A stretch of 64,000 bases of DNA from Ichthyophis bannanicus. Its lineage: Eukaryota > Chordata > Amphibia > Gymnophiona > Ichthyophiidae. This document shows positions 21,460-32,594 of the stretch, piece by piece (the first letter of the stretch is position 1; each line of letters begins with the position of its first letter). Both the position numbers and the translations under genes were made by a program. The stretch spans positions 153,053,532-153,117,531 of the forward strand of contig CM066041.1 of the NCBI GenBank assembly GCA_033557465.1. The letters run 5' to 3'. The notes under the pieces were generated by a model. That model saw only the letters and a list, made by a program, of their open reading frames with translations, was not told the DNA's origin and did no database searches.

Positions 21460-21750
21460 CATCCATAATATGATTCTCCCTCCCCATAATATTGCAAGGT
21501 TGCTAATAAATCTAAAGTTCTTTCTCTGCAGCAGCATCTCACCCTATATGAGACTTTGGCACTCATATGGAACAGGCAGCATTTCTGAGACTGCTACTCT
21601 AGAGCTTCTAGATTTTAACTGCCTCCCTACAGTCTTAAATTTGTCCTTCAGAACCTCTCCCTCACTTATGTCATTGGTGCCTACATGTACCACAACAGCA
21701 AGTTCCTGTTCAGCATTCTCTAAAATCATTTCTAAGTGATGCGTGAAGTC
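21460..21750 (-). pseudogene. CR1 ORF1 esterase (SGNH) fragment
   Basis: The minus frame 21544-21729 reads ELAVVVHVGTNDISEGE and SRSSRVAVSEMLPVP. HVGTND is block III of the SGNH-hydrolase/esterase fold carried by ORF1 proteins of CR1/L2-clade LINEs. Block I and the catalytic Asp-His block are outside the fragment. The role of this esterase in retrotransposition is not settled; membrane or lipid association has been proposed. Confidence 0.65.
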
Positions 21751-21861
21751 CAGTTAGTGGTGTAAGCTCTAAACGGGAGCCCCTAAGCAAATTTTGCTGA
21801 AGGGAGGGGGGGGGGGGGGGGAGGTAATCTGGCCTATCTTCCTTCCCTCTCTCTCTTTCCA

Positions 21862-22112
21862 TAGGTTACTTTAAATAAAGTTTGATGTGGTGCCTCCCCC
21901 CTCCCTGGTTCTAAGTAATACTGTTCTTGCCTGGCAGCTTTTTCTTCCTACTGCTTGGCTGAAGTCTCACGACAACAGCCGCGTGATTTTACGGCTGTTA
22001 TTGTGAGCCTTCATCCCGACAGCAGGAAGTAATAGCTGAAGGAGAAGAAAAGTATTACTTACAAGCAAGGAGGGCAGGCAGCACAGCAAACTCCGTTTAA
22101 AGTAAGGTATCT
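21862..22112. repeat. Long palindrome, ~120 bp arms, with adjacent G-tract
   Basis: The arms 21862-21981 and 21992-22112 are imperfect inverted copies (TACTTTAAATAAAGTTTG / CAAACTCCGTTTAAAGTA, TAAGTAATACTGTTC / AAGTATTACTTA, ACAACAGCCG / CGGCTGTTAT). A poly-G run at about 21806-21821 lies outside. Arm length is like the palindromes at 6672 and 37103, but no terminal repeats were identified. The next 900 bp (22200-23100) hold MITE-like AT-rich sequence without a frame. Confidence 0.7.
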
Positions 22113-23152
22113 ACTGTGCTCTGCCTGGAGGCTGCTGCAATGAAGTCCCAGGGACGTGTGGGTGGTGGGTGGTGGCCCCCCCCCAGGGCCTGATTGGGCT
22201 GAATTTATGCCATTGGTTCTTCTAATTTGCATTAGGCATTACAATTTATCAAGCAATGCTCATGTCTACAAGATAATCAGCTATCGACCTTCCTAATGAT
22301 TGAATTGCCCCTAGAGACACATCTCTGATGTGAAAGGATACTGCATTACGTCAGGACAGATCCAAACTACAGGATCACTTTCTGCCATACCAAGATGATG
22401 TTGTTCCTCCAAGGCAGAACAGGAGCTGCCAGACTGGAGGCAGGACGGCTTTACTAACTCTGTCTGCCTCAGCTACTCCAGATCTGCCAGTCTAGCCTCT
22501 AGAGTTCATACTTGTTCTCTGAGAGCCAGGATCTTGGATAGTCCCCATCTCGCTGCTAAACTGCTATCTGCATCGTAATATTGTTGTGTTGTTAGATATC
22601 ATGGAGTAAGTCTTTCCTGTGCATAAATGACCTCTTCTAAAATACTAACCAGCATAAAAGTATATATTTTGGCAGGCTGGTGGGTGTGCACATGGGTGGA
22701 GCATGCAAGTACCTACGTAGATGATAAAGTACTATAATTTACATGCATAATTGAAAAATATAGGCGTAGGCATTTACACCAGCTCTAAGACTGCCATGTA
22801 GGTGCGCATTAGGCCACTCATGCTAGTATTTTATAAAGACAAGGAGGCACCTATGATAAGCCTATTTTATAAGGACAAGTAAGCAACTACAGTACTTGTC
22901 TTTATGAAATAGGTTTAATATAGATTCTTTAGAACATGCTTTAACTAGGTGCCGCTTTATAAAATTACCCCTTAAAGTTTAGAGAGAAAGGATATTTAAT
23001 TCAGTTTAAAGTCCCTAAAATATATTTGGTATATTTAATGTTAATTTGCATTGATCTGAAAAATGACTATTCTTGCTTTTGTTCATGAAGAAGTGACAGT
23101 GGGCTGTGTGCAATACTATTATTTTCCAATCCTGTTCCTACAACTGACATAG

Positions 23153-23253
23153 AATATGACAGCAAACAAGACCCCTCAGGCTCATTCAGCTTGTCGGCTT
23201 TGAATGAAGACAATGGAGATCCTGCAGATTATAGCTATGTTGCTTTGCAAGAG
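23153..23253 (+). other. Candidate exon (plus strand), unidentified
   Basis: A pyrimidine-rich tract ending ACAACTGACATAG precedes an open stretch reading YDSKQDPSGSFSLSALNEDN and then GDPADYSYVALQE. It ends at GAG followed by GTCAGT, an acceptable splice donor. The composition is unlike the neighbouring transposons. I recognise no family. It sits just next to the poly(A) signal of the opposite-strand candidate gene, so it may be chance. Confidence 0.3.
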
Positions 23254-23258
23254 GTCAG

Positions 23259-23264
23259 TTTATT
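23259..23264 (-). promoter_or_regulatory. Candidate poly(A) signal AATAAA
   Basis: AATAAA on the minus strand, about 110 nt beyond the stop codon of the exon at 23372-23617. The distance fits a short 3' UTR. Confidence 0.4.
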
Positions 23265-23371
23265 AAAGCAAAAAGAGAATTAGGAAGGATATAGGCCTGG
23301 TTTCTGTCTCTTATGCACAAAGAAAGATGGGTGCCATCAGGACAACTCTCCAGGGCTAGCTTTCTTTTGTA

Positions 23372-23617
23372 TTACCGCACACGTGGCTGCAATTGTACGG
23401 TCCCTGCTGTGGGCCTACGGCCTTTGGGGGGCCCTTGTCCTGTGCTTGGGACAGCAACATTCTTCTTGGTTCTGTGATCCATTTGTAGGTACCTGATAAA
23501 GTAGTCATGTTCTCGTGCCCAGCGGCTGTTCTTTTTCTGCAGGTTGCTCAGGAAGCGTTTCTTCAAGCTGTCGTAGAATACTTCTGTCTTCTTTTTCAGA
23601 TCTTCTTCGTGTTTTTC
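23372..23617 (-). CDS. Candidate terminal exon of a host gene, unidentified
   Basis: The minus strand has a polypyrimidine tract and TATTTAAAG acceptor, then 81 codons to TAA. The protein begins EKHEEDLKKKTEVFYDSLKK, continues through RFLSNLQKKNSRWAREHDYF and IRYLQMDHRTKKN, and ends in a Pro/Gly/Arg-rich tail. It is charged, helical and coiled-coil-like, with codon use unlike the transposons. The phase-0 start matches the phase-0 end of the exon at 38631-38739, giving a continuous coiled coil. The stop codon overlaps a possible donor (CGGTAATA), so it might not be terminal. I cannot name the gene. Confidence 0.5.
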   Translation of the reverse strand, partial: EKHEEDLKKKTEVFYDSLKKRFLSNLQKKNSRWAREHDYFIRYLQMDHRTKKNVAVPSTGQGPPKGRRPTAGTVQLQPRVR

Positions 23618-23689
23618 CTTTAAATAGTAAAAGAAAAAGAAAATAAATTCCAAGGGGGACATATCAAAAGGGATTTATGTGGTTTGCAG

Positions 23690-24010
23690 TCTGCATAAAT
23701 CCTGATGACCAGAATATTCAGCCATCTTCTGCTAATCTGGCTAAACACCACATTGCTAACGAGTTAGCAATGGGGCATTCCAAGGGGAGTGGAGACAGCA
23801 GAATTATCTAGCCAGTCAGCATCGATATCAGCCGCTAACCGGCTAACCAGTCCTAATGCCTAAAATTGTCCTAACCAGACTGCAAAAGAGCAATCTGGGC
23901 AAACTGGGTATTCAGTTGTGATCACCGGATATGGCCCAGCAGTGATGCTAGCCGCTTTAACAGCGCTGGCTGCTGCCACTGAACATGCCCAGCAAACATT
24001 CAGGCAAAGG
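23690..24010. mobile_element. MITE-like relic, ATATTCAG family
   Basis: It opens with AGAATATTCAGCC, contains GCTAACCGGCTAACCAG and GGTATTCAG / CACCGGATATGG words and closes near CACTGAACATGCCC. The vocabulary matches 20009-20450. Ends and target duplication are not clear. Confidence 0.4.
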
Positions 24011-24089
24011 AAGTGCTGGTGACAGAAGAAGCACAGCATGCTCTATTTATTAATTAACCTATAGGAACATAACTAAGGACATACAATAT

Positions 24090-24305
24090 GAGGACAGCAA
24101 CCTTGGGCCGGAAGGACTGGGGTTTCTAGTCCCACAGCTGCTCCTTGTGGTCTTGGGCAAGCCACTTAACCCTACATTACCCATGTTCCCTGTAAAATAG
24201 CTATCTCCAAGTTATAATACCCTGTTCAATGTAATTTCAGTTTGTTCAATGTAAACCGCCTTAATATCATGATATCATATATAAGAAATGTTAAATAAAT
24301 AAATA
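24090..24305 (+). repeat. SINE, head missing
   Basis: It starts at AGGACAGCAACCTTGGGCCG and follows the 13572-13868 reference through CCACTTAACCCT to the tail GTAAACCGCC and (TAAA)n. The tRNA head is missing. Confidence 0.75.
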
Positions 24306-25760
24306 AATACTGGGTCCATCAAGCCCAGTATCCTGTTTTAATCCAGGTCACAAATACCTGTCAGGTTCCCAAAACATGCACATATTCCATTTTCTCAGTT
24401 TTAAATCTGCTACATTATGTACTGTAGCTTCATTGTATGACCCTCTAGTCTTTCTACTTTTTGAAGGAATAAATAACTGATCTACATTTACCCATTCCAC
24501 TCCACTCATTATTTTAAAGACATTTATCATATCTCCCCTCAGTCACCTCTTTTCCAGTGTGAAGAGCCCTAACCTTTTAAGCCTTTTCTTGTAGAGGTAT
24601 TCTACCATACCGTTTATCACTGTGGTTGCTTTTCTCTGTACTCTTTTATTTTCCACTATATCCTTTTTAAGATATGGCGACCTGAACTGCACACAGTATT
24701 CAAGATGTGGTCACACCATGGAACGATACAGAGCCATTATAATATCCTTAGTTTTATTCTCAATTCCTTTCCTTACGTTCCGAGCATTCTATTTGTTTTC
24801 TTGGCTGCAGCTGCACACTCGGTGGAGGATTTCAAGGTATTAGCCACAATGATGCAGATCCTTCTCTTAGGTGGTAATTCCTAATGTGGAACAGTGTATC
24901 GTGTAATTGTAGTTTGGATTGTCCTTCCCTAAGTGCATGAAGCAGCCATTTACTTCATATAGAGACGTTTTCTCCTTTCAGCATTTCCTGATATGATATT
25001 GACCCTGTCGATACCAGGATAATTGAAATCACCCATTATTACCATGTTGTAATTATTGTTTGCTTCCCTGATTTCTTTTGGCATTTTGTCATCCATCTGT
25101 TCAGGTGGATGGTAGTACTCCCCCATTGCCATTCCATTCCTCTTTATACAAGGAATTTCTCTCCAGAGAAATTCTATAGTGTAATTTGTTATCTGCAAAA
25201 CCTTTATCCTGTTTGACTTTAACATATAGTGTCAGCCTTCCACCAATGTGATCTACATCATTGCGATATAGTTCGTAGCCTGGTATCACAGTTTTCCATT
25301 GGTTATCCTCCTTCTACCAGGTCTCTGAGATGCCAATTACATCTAACCTTTCATTCAGTGCTACATATTCTAATTCTTCCATTTTATTTTTTAGACTTCT
25401 AGAATTTGTATATAGGCATGTCAAAGTTTGTTTTTTGTTCATATTAACAGTCTGATGGATGACAGGGGCAATTTGAAATCTTTCAGCTTGGTCTGATTTT
25501 TACTTAAAGGCACCTGGGTTAGTTTTACCTTTATTGGAACCTCTCTATCAGGATGCCCCATATTTTTTTTTTGCTAGTATCCTTTAAAGATACTTCATTC
25601 TGAACCATGTGTTCTAGTGCGACTGTCGACTTTCCTCCCATTATCTAGTTTAAAAGCTGCTCTAACTTTCTTCTCACCCAAAATGATTCTTCTACAATGC
25701 TGCAGCTGTCAAATTCCACATTAACAAAACATCTTTATAACAAAAGGTTGTGCGGCTGCT
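24306..25760 (-). mobile_element. CR1 LINE with internal deletion
   Basis: It runs minus from the 3' UTR (CTGGGTCCATCAAGCCCAGT) through the ORF2 C-terminus to about 24930. It then jumps to the endonuclease (24950-25330; the frame 24950-25225 reads NNYNMVIMGDFNYPGIDRVN, with the GDFN box) and the ORF1/ORF2 junction to 25760. The RT core is missing. The 25765-26720 stretch beyond contains a C/T-rich tract (26010-26190) and no feature I recognise. Confidence 0.7.
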
Positions 25761-26749
25761 GCCTGTGCTGTATCCAGGGTTGGCACTACCAGCAGGTAAA
25801 CTAGGTTGTCTCCTAGAGCATTAGTCCCCTGGGGGCACACAGCCACCCCTCATTGGGCCCTGCAGTGGTGGCACAGTGCTTACCTAAAGGCATTCAGCGC
25901 TGTGTTGCGGTTTCCATCTCCTCCTATCTGCTGCTTCTGTCCCCCTCTGCCGCAGACGTCCGGTAAATGTTGGGTTGCAGTGTTTGAGCCAATGATCGAG
26001 GGAAGTTTGCATTGCTTCACCTCCCCCTTGTTCCTTTCTTCACATGCCCAAATGTTCCTTTTTATCTCTTCTCCCCACTGTTCTTGGATTCCTCTTTATC
26101 GCTTCCTTCTAGACCCTTAATTTCTTCTTCATCTCTCCCTTTCCCTTTTCCCCCAAGTTCCTTTCTCTCCTTTTGCTACTTTTCAGTTTCTTGAGGGTAT
26201 GCTGCAGTTTAATCTTGAAGGACTGCTGAGAGAGGAGCTCCTATTACTGCTGGGAAGGAATCAGCTCTGGTAAATATTTGCCTTCTTGGAAATTCTAAAA
26301 ATCTTGGGGAAAAGGGAATTCTTCGAGTTAAGCTGATAATATCTTTGTCTATTTAAATTTCTATGTTGGTAAAGTTAGGGTATAGTTTTAACAGACAATC
26401 TCTAAGTGATATTAAAGTCAACGGCATAGTTCTAAAACACAAACTCTCAGTGAAATTAAAGTCAGTTAGGATACAGTTCTAACAGACAAACTCAGTGTTT
26501 TTTTCCATCCTTCCTTCCCTCCTCCCACACACTCCAAGGACAATCTTTGATTTATATGCTCTTAAGCCAGGTAAGAGGAAAGGGGGAAATGTTGCACTTT
26601 CAGGTTTAAGGGGTTATCTTCATTAGCAATTTCTTAGGCCTTAGGAATAGATTAATTCGAAGTCCTTGTAGTTCATCTTGAGATGAACATGAAACAAAGT
26701 CCCTAAACTTATTAGTTCAAATATCCCTGTTCCCCTAGCAACTTAAGTA

Positions 26750-27150
26750 ACTGAATGTTAAATAGTTAAACAAATCATAATAACTAAGATGCAGACAGCA
26801 GTCCAACAGTGAGATGGGGCTATCCAGTCTTTTGCACTGAGCACTGATTATCTCCCAGCTGGTAAGAAGTATCTGTGCACTAGGTGCAAAAAGCTCCTCG
26901 CTCTCAGGGATTGAGTCCAGTCGCTGGAGGCTAGAGTAGCAGACTTGCTGCCATGGAAGAGAGAGGTCACCTGAAAGGACATCATCACCTTGCTGCCACA
27001 GGAGGTGAAACTGTAGCCAGGACCTGGCCTCCAAGTGATGTAATATCTTCTCACACCAAGGGTGTGTCTCCAGGGACATGTGCTCATGAAGGAAGAGTTA
27101 GGACAGTCGGTGATTCCATCATGAGGCATAGTCTGCCTTTTCATACCAAC
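26750..27150 (+). pseudogene. CR1 ORF1 relic: zinc-binding start, coiled coil, esterase block I
   Basis: Plus strand reads YLCTRCKKLLALRD, then QSLEARVADL, a CxxC motif followed by a short coiled coil as in CR1 ORF1. After decayed text, GRVRTVGDSIMRHS at about 27100-27140 gives SGNH block I with its serine. A minus-strand CR1 abuts at 27160. Confidence 0.6.
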
Positions 27151-27159
27151 TACTTTTTT

Positions 27160-28190
27160 TTCCTTTAGAGATCTTCTGTGTTTGTCCCATTCTTTCTTAA
27201 ATTCAGATACTGTCCTGGTCTCTACTACCTCCACTGGGAGACTATTCCACGTATCTACCACTTTCCGTAAAGAAATATTTCCACATATTACTCCTGAGTC
27301 TATCCCCTTTCATCCTCATCCTATATTCACTAGTTGCAGAGCTTGCTTTCAATTGAAAAAGGCTCTCCCACTGTGCTTTTATGCCACGGAGGTATTAAAC
27401 GTCTCTATTATATCTCCTCTCTCTCGCCTTTCCTCCAAAGTATACATATTGAGATCTTTAAGTCTGTCCCCATAAGCCTTATGATGAAGCCCACTCACTC
27501 TTTTGGTAGCCATCCTCTCCATTGACTCCGTCTTGTTTTATATCCTTTTGAAGATGTGGACTCTAGAATTGCACACAATACTCCAAATGGGGTCTCACCA
27601 AAGACTTATCATTATCACCTCCTTGTTCCTGCTGGCCATTCCTCTCCCTATGCACCCAAGCATTCTTCTGGCTTTTGCCAACACCCTTTCTGCCTGTTTA
27701 GCCACCTTATGATCATCAGAAACAAACACGCCCAAGTCCTGCTCTTCTTTCATGGACAGAGATACTCCACCCCTATACTGTAGCACTCCCTTGGATTTTT
27801 GCAGCTCAAATCCATGACCATGCAATTTTAGTGTTAAATCTGAGCTGTCAGATTCTCAACCATTCTTCAAGCTTAGCTAGATCCCTCCACATTTTACCTA
27901 CTCTTTCCTAAGTGTCTTTTACAGATTTTGGTATCATCCGTAAAGATGCAAACCTTACCTAACAGCCCTTCTGCAATATCACTAACAAAAATGTTACAAA
28001 GATCGGACCTAGGACAGATCCCTCTGGCACACCACTGGTAACATCCTTCTCAGAGTGAGCTCTATTTACGTGTACCCTTTGCTGCCTCCCACTCAAGCAA
28101 TTTCTAACCCATATAGATAGCTGGGTGTCTGGTGGCCTTGAGGATTGCCTGGTAAAACTTGCCTATCTGATGCAAAGGTGGCAGATTTCA
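27160..28190 (-). mobile_element. CR1 LINE, second subfamily, RT C-terminal half
   Basis: The minus frames read MVDTWNSLPVEVVETRTVSE near the C-terminus and SLSMKEEQDLGVFVSDDHKV, then ARRMLGCIGRGMASRNKEVI further upstream. These differ consistently from the 14220 subfamily (LGVIVD, RMLGMIRKGMENKTKDI). The RT palm at 27900-28110 is present but broken. Confidence 0.75.
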
Positions 28191-28199
28191 TGTGCCATC

Positions 28200-28566
28200 T
28201 AGATAAGGTAGAAAGTTGAAATCCAAACTTTCAGGATAGCATTCTCAGAAATGCTTTCTGTTCCCCGTGCAGGATCCAAGAGACAGGTCAAGCTCGGAAT
28301 CTCAATGCTTTGATGAGACAATGGTGTAGGGAAGAGGGTTTTAGATATTTGAGACACTGGGCAAAATTCTGGGGAAGGGGGTAGCTTTCCAAAATGATGG
28401 GCTCCACCTTAACCAGCGTGAAACTAGCATGCTGGCATTAACATTTAAAAAGGAGATAGAATAGCTTTTAAACTAGATAATGGGGAAAGCCAACAGTCGC
28501 CCAAGAGAACAAGGTTCAGAATGATGCATCTTTGAAGGAAACTAGAAAACATAGGGCATCCTGATA
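28200..28566 (+). mobile_element. CR1 LINE, ORF1-ORF2 junction (plus copy, part 1)
   Basis: Plus strand carries the familiar CR1 text before ORF2: FQNDGLHLNQRETSMLALTF then KKEIE. It is interrupted at 28567 by a palindromic MITE and continues at about 29285 with the endonuclease start. Confidence 0.55.
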
Positions 28567-29284
28567 GGTATTATGGGCCCTACGGGCACTGGCCCCACCA
28601 AAAATTGTGGTGGCAGGCAGCAGGCTGCCGCTGGGGATCTCATCCCCCACGGGCAGAAGAAGAGAAGCTGTGATCACAGCACAGATCCTTCCTGTCTGCC
28701 CACAGGAGATCAGATCCCTGTGGGCAGAACAGAAAGGGTCTTTGTCACAATTGTGGCTTATTTATTTATTTACTTAGATTCTTTTATATACCGTGCTATT
28801 CTGCATCAGTGCGGTTTACGTTGAACAAACTGAAATTACATTGAACAGGACATTATAACTTGGAGATAACTATTTTATAGGGAACATGGGCTATGGAGGG
28901 TTAAGTGGTTTGCCCAAGACCACAAGGAGCACCTGTGGGACTAGAAACCCCAGTCCTTCCGGCCCAAGGTTGCTGTCCTCTAGTGGGATTTGAACCCCTG
29001 ACCTTCTGGCCTGAAGTACCTTGCCCCAACCACTAGGCCACTCCTCCACTCCACTAGGCTTCTCTTATTCTGCCGGTGGGGGAAGGGATCCCCGCGGGCA
29101 GCCTACTGCCTGCTGGCCGCGATCATGGCAAAGACCCTTCCTGTTCTGCCAATGGGGATCTGATCTCCCGTAGTCAGAACAGGAAGGGTCTCTGCCCACG
29201 AGGCTGGAGTTAGAGTGGAGCTTAGACTGTCCCAAAATAAAAGATCTTCCGCCGCTCCTGCTGATAGGGTCCAATAAAGGTAAA
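28567..29284. mobile_element. Palindromic MITE split by a SINE
   Basis: Arm text at 28634-28757 (GATCAGATCCCTGTGGGCAG, AAAGGGTCTTTGTCACAA) recurs inverted at 29100-29210 (GGCAAAGACCCTTCCTG, GGGGATCTGATCTCC). A minus-strand SINE (28760-29053) sits between the arms. Related words (GGATCTGATCTCCTGCGGGC) occur again at 45183-45210. Confidence 0.5.
28760..29053 (-). repeat. Full-length SINE (minus)
   Basis: Reverse complement of the 13572-13868 reference: reversed tail TTATATACCGTGCTATTCTG, body AAGTGGTTTGCCCAAGACC, B box GGATTTGAACCCC, A box CCACTAGGCCA. Confidence 0.85.
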
Positions 29285-29564
29285 AGTAACCTAGGTGTCT
29301 TTAAATAAAAAGCAGATAGAGTTGAAAGATTCCAAATTACCTCCATCATCCAATAGCCAAACTGTTTATAAACAAAAAAAGCTAACTTTTAAATGCGTGT
29401 ATGCAAATGCTAGAAGTCTTAAAAATAAGATGGGAGAGTTAGAATATATAGCACTGAATGAAAGATTAGATATAGTTGGCATCTCAGAGACCTGATGGAA
29501 AGAAGATAACCAATGGGACACTATTATACCAGGGTATAAATTATATTGCAATGATAGAGTAGAC
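29285..29564 (+). pseudogene. CR1 ORF2 endonuclease N-terminus
   Basis: The frame from 29295 reads LTFKCVYANARSLKNKMGEL and ALNERLDIVGISET, the start of the AP-like endonuclease (NARS and the SET-W box with its catalytic glutamate). It is cut by a stop and, at 29565, by hAT-like sequence. Confidence 0.7.
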
Positions 29565-29700
29565 CAGTGGTTCCTAAACTGTGGATTGAATCCTCATTTG
29601 GGGTCATGGCCGGAGCAGGGGCGAATCAGGCTTTCAGGCATGCAACACAAAGTAAAGTGGTAACCCCCCAAAACATCGGCGGCCACCTCACATCAAATTC
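29565..29700 (+). mobile_element. hAT-like terminal fragment
   Basis: It starts CAGTGGTTCCTAAACTGTGG, the classic hAT end, like CAGTGGTTCTCAACCTG at 35339. No matching inverted end was found, so it is truncated. Confidence 0.4.
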
Positions 29701-30640
29701 AGATTACTGCCCACTGCTATTAAAAGTAGATTCGTTGGGGATGGGTGAAGAAAGCCCCCAGGTAAGTGAAACATTAAATACCTTTATAGAAATAGGTAAA
29801 AGGGGCAACATCTGGAAGGCAGTGTCTATAAAGCCTCGTAGCATGGGAAATAAGATCCCAGATGTTGAGGCTTTAATGGGAGAGGCTGACTTGGATTTAG
29901 TGGCAGTAACAGAGACATGGTTCACAGACAACCACCTGCCCACCCCTGGTACAGATTTTCAACACCATCAAACCTGTTTCAACTATGAATACCATGTAGC
30001 TCTGTAAAATGAACTGTATACAGTTTCTCCCAAGTTCTCCCCTAAGCTATTACCCTGTTCTCTGTAAGCGCATTGTGTCGTTGTCGCATTGTCGCATTGT
30101 TCTGTTCACTGTGAACCACACTGATTTTAATAGCACGGTATATAAGAAATGTAAATAAATAAATAAATTAAATAAATAAATAACCATGACTGGGAGGTAA
30201 CTATACCAGGCTATACTTTATTCAGAAAGGACAGGGTAAGAAGAAGGGAAGGAGGAGTGGCACTATATGTAAAAAATATTAAAGCTATGGAAATACAGGG
30301 TTTAAAAGGAAGAGAGGAGGCACTGTGGGTTAAACTAGAAAGAGGGAAAGAGAAATCTATTTGCATATAGACCTCCCTCACAGGTTGAAGAAGTGGATGG
30401 AGAGTTAATTGAAGACATACACAGCATTGCCAGGAAAGGGGGAAGTGCTACTGATAGGGGATTTCAATATTCTAGATGCTGACTGACAAATCCCTGCTGC
30501 AGTATCATCTAGAAGTAAGGAGATCTTGGATTTTCTACAGGAAGAACTATTCAGGCAACTGGTAACAGAACCCACACGTGAAGGGGCCATACTGTACTTG
30601 GTGCTTACCAATGGTGAAAGTGGGAAATCATTTTGCATCC
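29701..30640 (+). mobile_element. CR1-like LINE endonuclease, split by an L2/SINE tail
   Basis: Plus strand reads RSMGNKIPDVEALMGEADLD then LVAVTETWFTDN up to about 29935. It resumes at 30184 with DWEVTIPGYTLFRKDRVRRR and EGGVALYVKN. Both parts are consecutive pieces of the endonuclease. Inserted between them is 29936-30183, an L2-type 3' tail with GTGAACCACACTGATTTTAA and (TAAA)n. Confidence 0.7.
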
Positions 30641-30739
30641 GGTAATCACCAGATGGTGTGTTTCAGTATTAGGACTAAGGCTGATAAAATCCATTCAAAA
30701 GCAAGGATCTTAGACTTAAACTAATTTTGCCAAAATGGG

Positions 30740-31265
30740 CAAATACCTCAGAGAATAGTTAGTGGGATGGGAATAGCTGGGAGATGTAGAAAAACAGTGG
30801 GCAAAACTGAAAAGGAATATTTTAAGGGATGTGTCAGTCGACATCTTCTTTATAAAGCATATGAGGACAGACTTAAGGATCTAAATATGTATACTTTAGA
30901 GGAAGGGCAGGATAGAGGTGATATGATTGAGACATTTAAATACCTCCATGGCATAAATGCACAGGAGGAGAGCTTCTTTTGATTGAAAGCAAACTCTGCT
31001 TCAAGGGGACATAGGATGAGGGTGAAAGGGGATAGACTCAGGAGTAATATGCAGAAATATTTCTTTACGGAGTGATAGATGCGTGGAATAGTCTCCCAGT
31101 GGAGGTGGTAGAGATGATGACAGTATCTGAATTCAAAAAAGCATGGGACAAACACAGAGGATCCCTAAAGGAAAAAGGGGGACTGTTGTAGTTGTTGATA
31201 TGGAAGGACAGACTAGATAGGCCATGTGGTCTTTTTCTGTCGTCATTTTTCCATGTTTCTATAAA
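30740..31265 (+). mobile_element. CR1 LINE, second subfamily, 3' end
   Basis: Plus strand reads AYEDRLKDLNMYTLEEGQDR then GDMIETFKYLHGIN, followed by ASRGHRMRVKGDRLRSNMQK. The 3' end GGCCATGTGGTCTTTTTCTG ... CATGTTTCTA is the subfamily terminus, also seen in reverse at 38935. Confidence 0.7.
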
Positions 31266-32070
31266 TGTCCCTGATAGGAGAACAATGAGTGAGATGACCA
31301 AATCTGCAGATGACCCAAATTTATTCAAAGTTGTTAAATTGCAAGAGGATTGTGAAAAATTGCAAGAGGACCTTGAGATATTGGGAGACTGGGCATCCAA
31401 ATGCCAGATAAAATTGAATGTGGACAAGTGCAAAGTTATGCGCTTAGGGAGAACAGCCAAACTACGGTTACATGATGCAAGGTTCCACATTAGGAATCAC
31501 CACCCAGGAAAATAACTTAAAGGTTGTCTAGGATAATACCTTGAAAACCTCTGCTCAGCATGCAGCGGTGGCAATAAAGCAATAAAGCAAACAGAATGCT
31601 AGGAATCATAAAGAAAGAAATGGAGAATAAAAGCAAGGATATTATAATGCCTCTATATTGCTCCAAGGTCTGACCACATCTTGAATATTGTGTGCAGTTC
31701 TGTTCGCCATATCTAAAAAACAATATAGTGGAATTAGAAAAGTTACAGAGAAGAGCAACCAAAATGATAAAGGGATTGGTAGCATACTCCTAAGAGGAAA
31801 GGCTTAAATGATTAAGGCTCTTAAGCTTGAAAAACAGACAGCTGAGGCGATATATGATAGAGGTCTATAAAATGATGAGTGGAGTGAAATGGGTAAACAT
31901 AAAGTGGTTGCTTACTCCTTGGAGAAAATAGCTTTTCACTCAACAAGTAATCAAACGCTGGAATTTGTTGCCAGAGGATGTATTAAATCCAGCTACATTA
32001 AGAGCTTTTAAAAGAGATTTGGACACGTTCCTGAAGGAAACATCTATAAACTATAACATAGGCAGTCGGG
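31266..32070 (+). mobile_element. CR1 LINE, first subfamily, RT to C-terminus
   Basis: Plus strand reads MTKSADDPNLFKVVKLQEDC with a decayed FADD box (SADD), then DWASKCQIKLNVDKCKVMRL and, near 31965, LLPEDVLNPATLRAFKRDLD. The frame has several stops. 32071-32224 is flank. Confidence 0.75.
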
Positions 32071-32594
32071 ACGTCCATCTGCCTCCTACCCCCAAATACC
32101 AAGCTCTTTGCCCTCTTGTTTTACAGCCCAAAAAACACCCTACTTACTGTTGTGGGTTAAACCTGCCACAGCTTTATTATTACATCACCATAACTACAAT
32201 GTATATATAAGCAATAGATTTAAAAGGGGTGAAATTCCGGTCTAGTCACCTGAGCCAGTATGTGGTGCATCATTCTTCCTTGTCGCCAGCTGGCTGGACA
32301 TGGGGGCTGGGCCTGCCTTGCCAAACTGAGCTGGGCCCACCCTCGTACCAGTGGCCTTGCTATGCTGTCTTAGGGGACTGCCTATGCCAAGCCAGCTGTA
32401 GTGTGGAGAGACTCACTAGGGCACCCCGCCTTGCTGGCAGCTAGGTTACCCTGCCCCTTGTCTGTGCTCTAACCATGTTTGCAGCCTGGCTTGGGTAACC
32501 GCCATGGGTACGTGGAAGCTCATCTTTCATGTGCCCATCACTACGGGAACCTCCTTCTAGTGTCAGGGAGTTTCCTCTGGGTGAACGAACTCTG

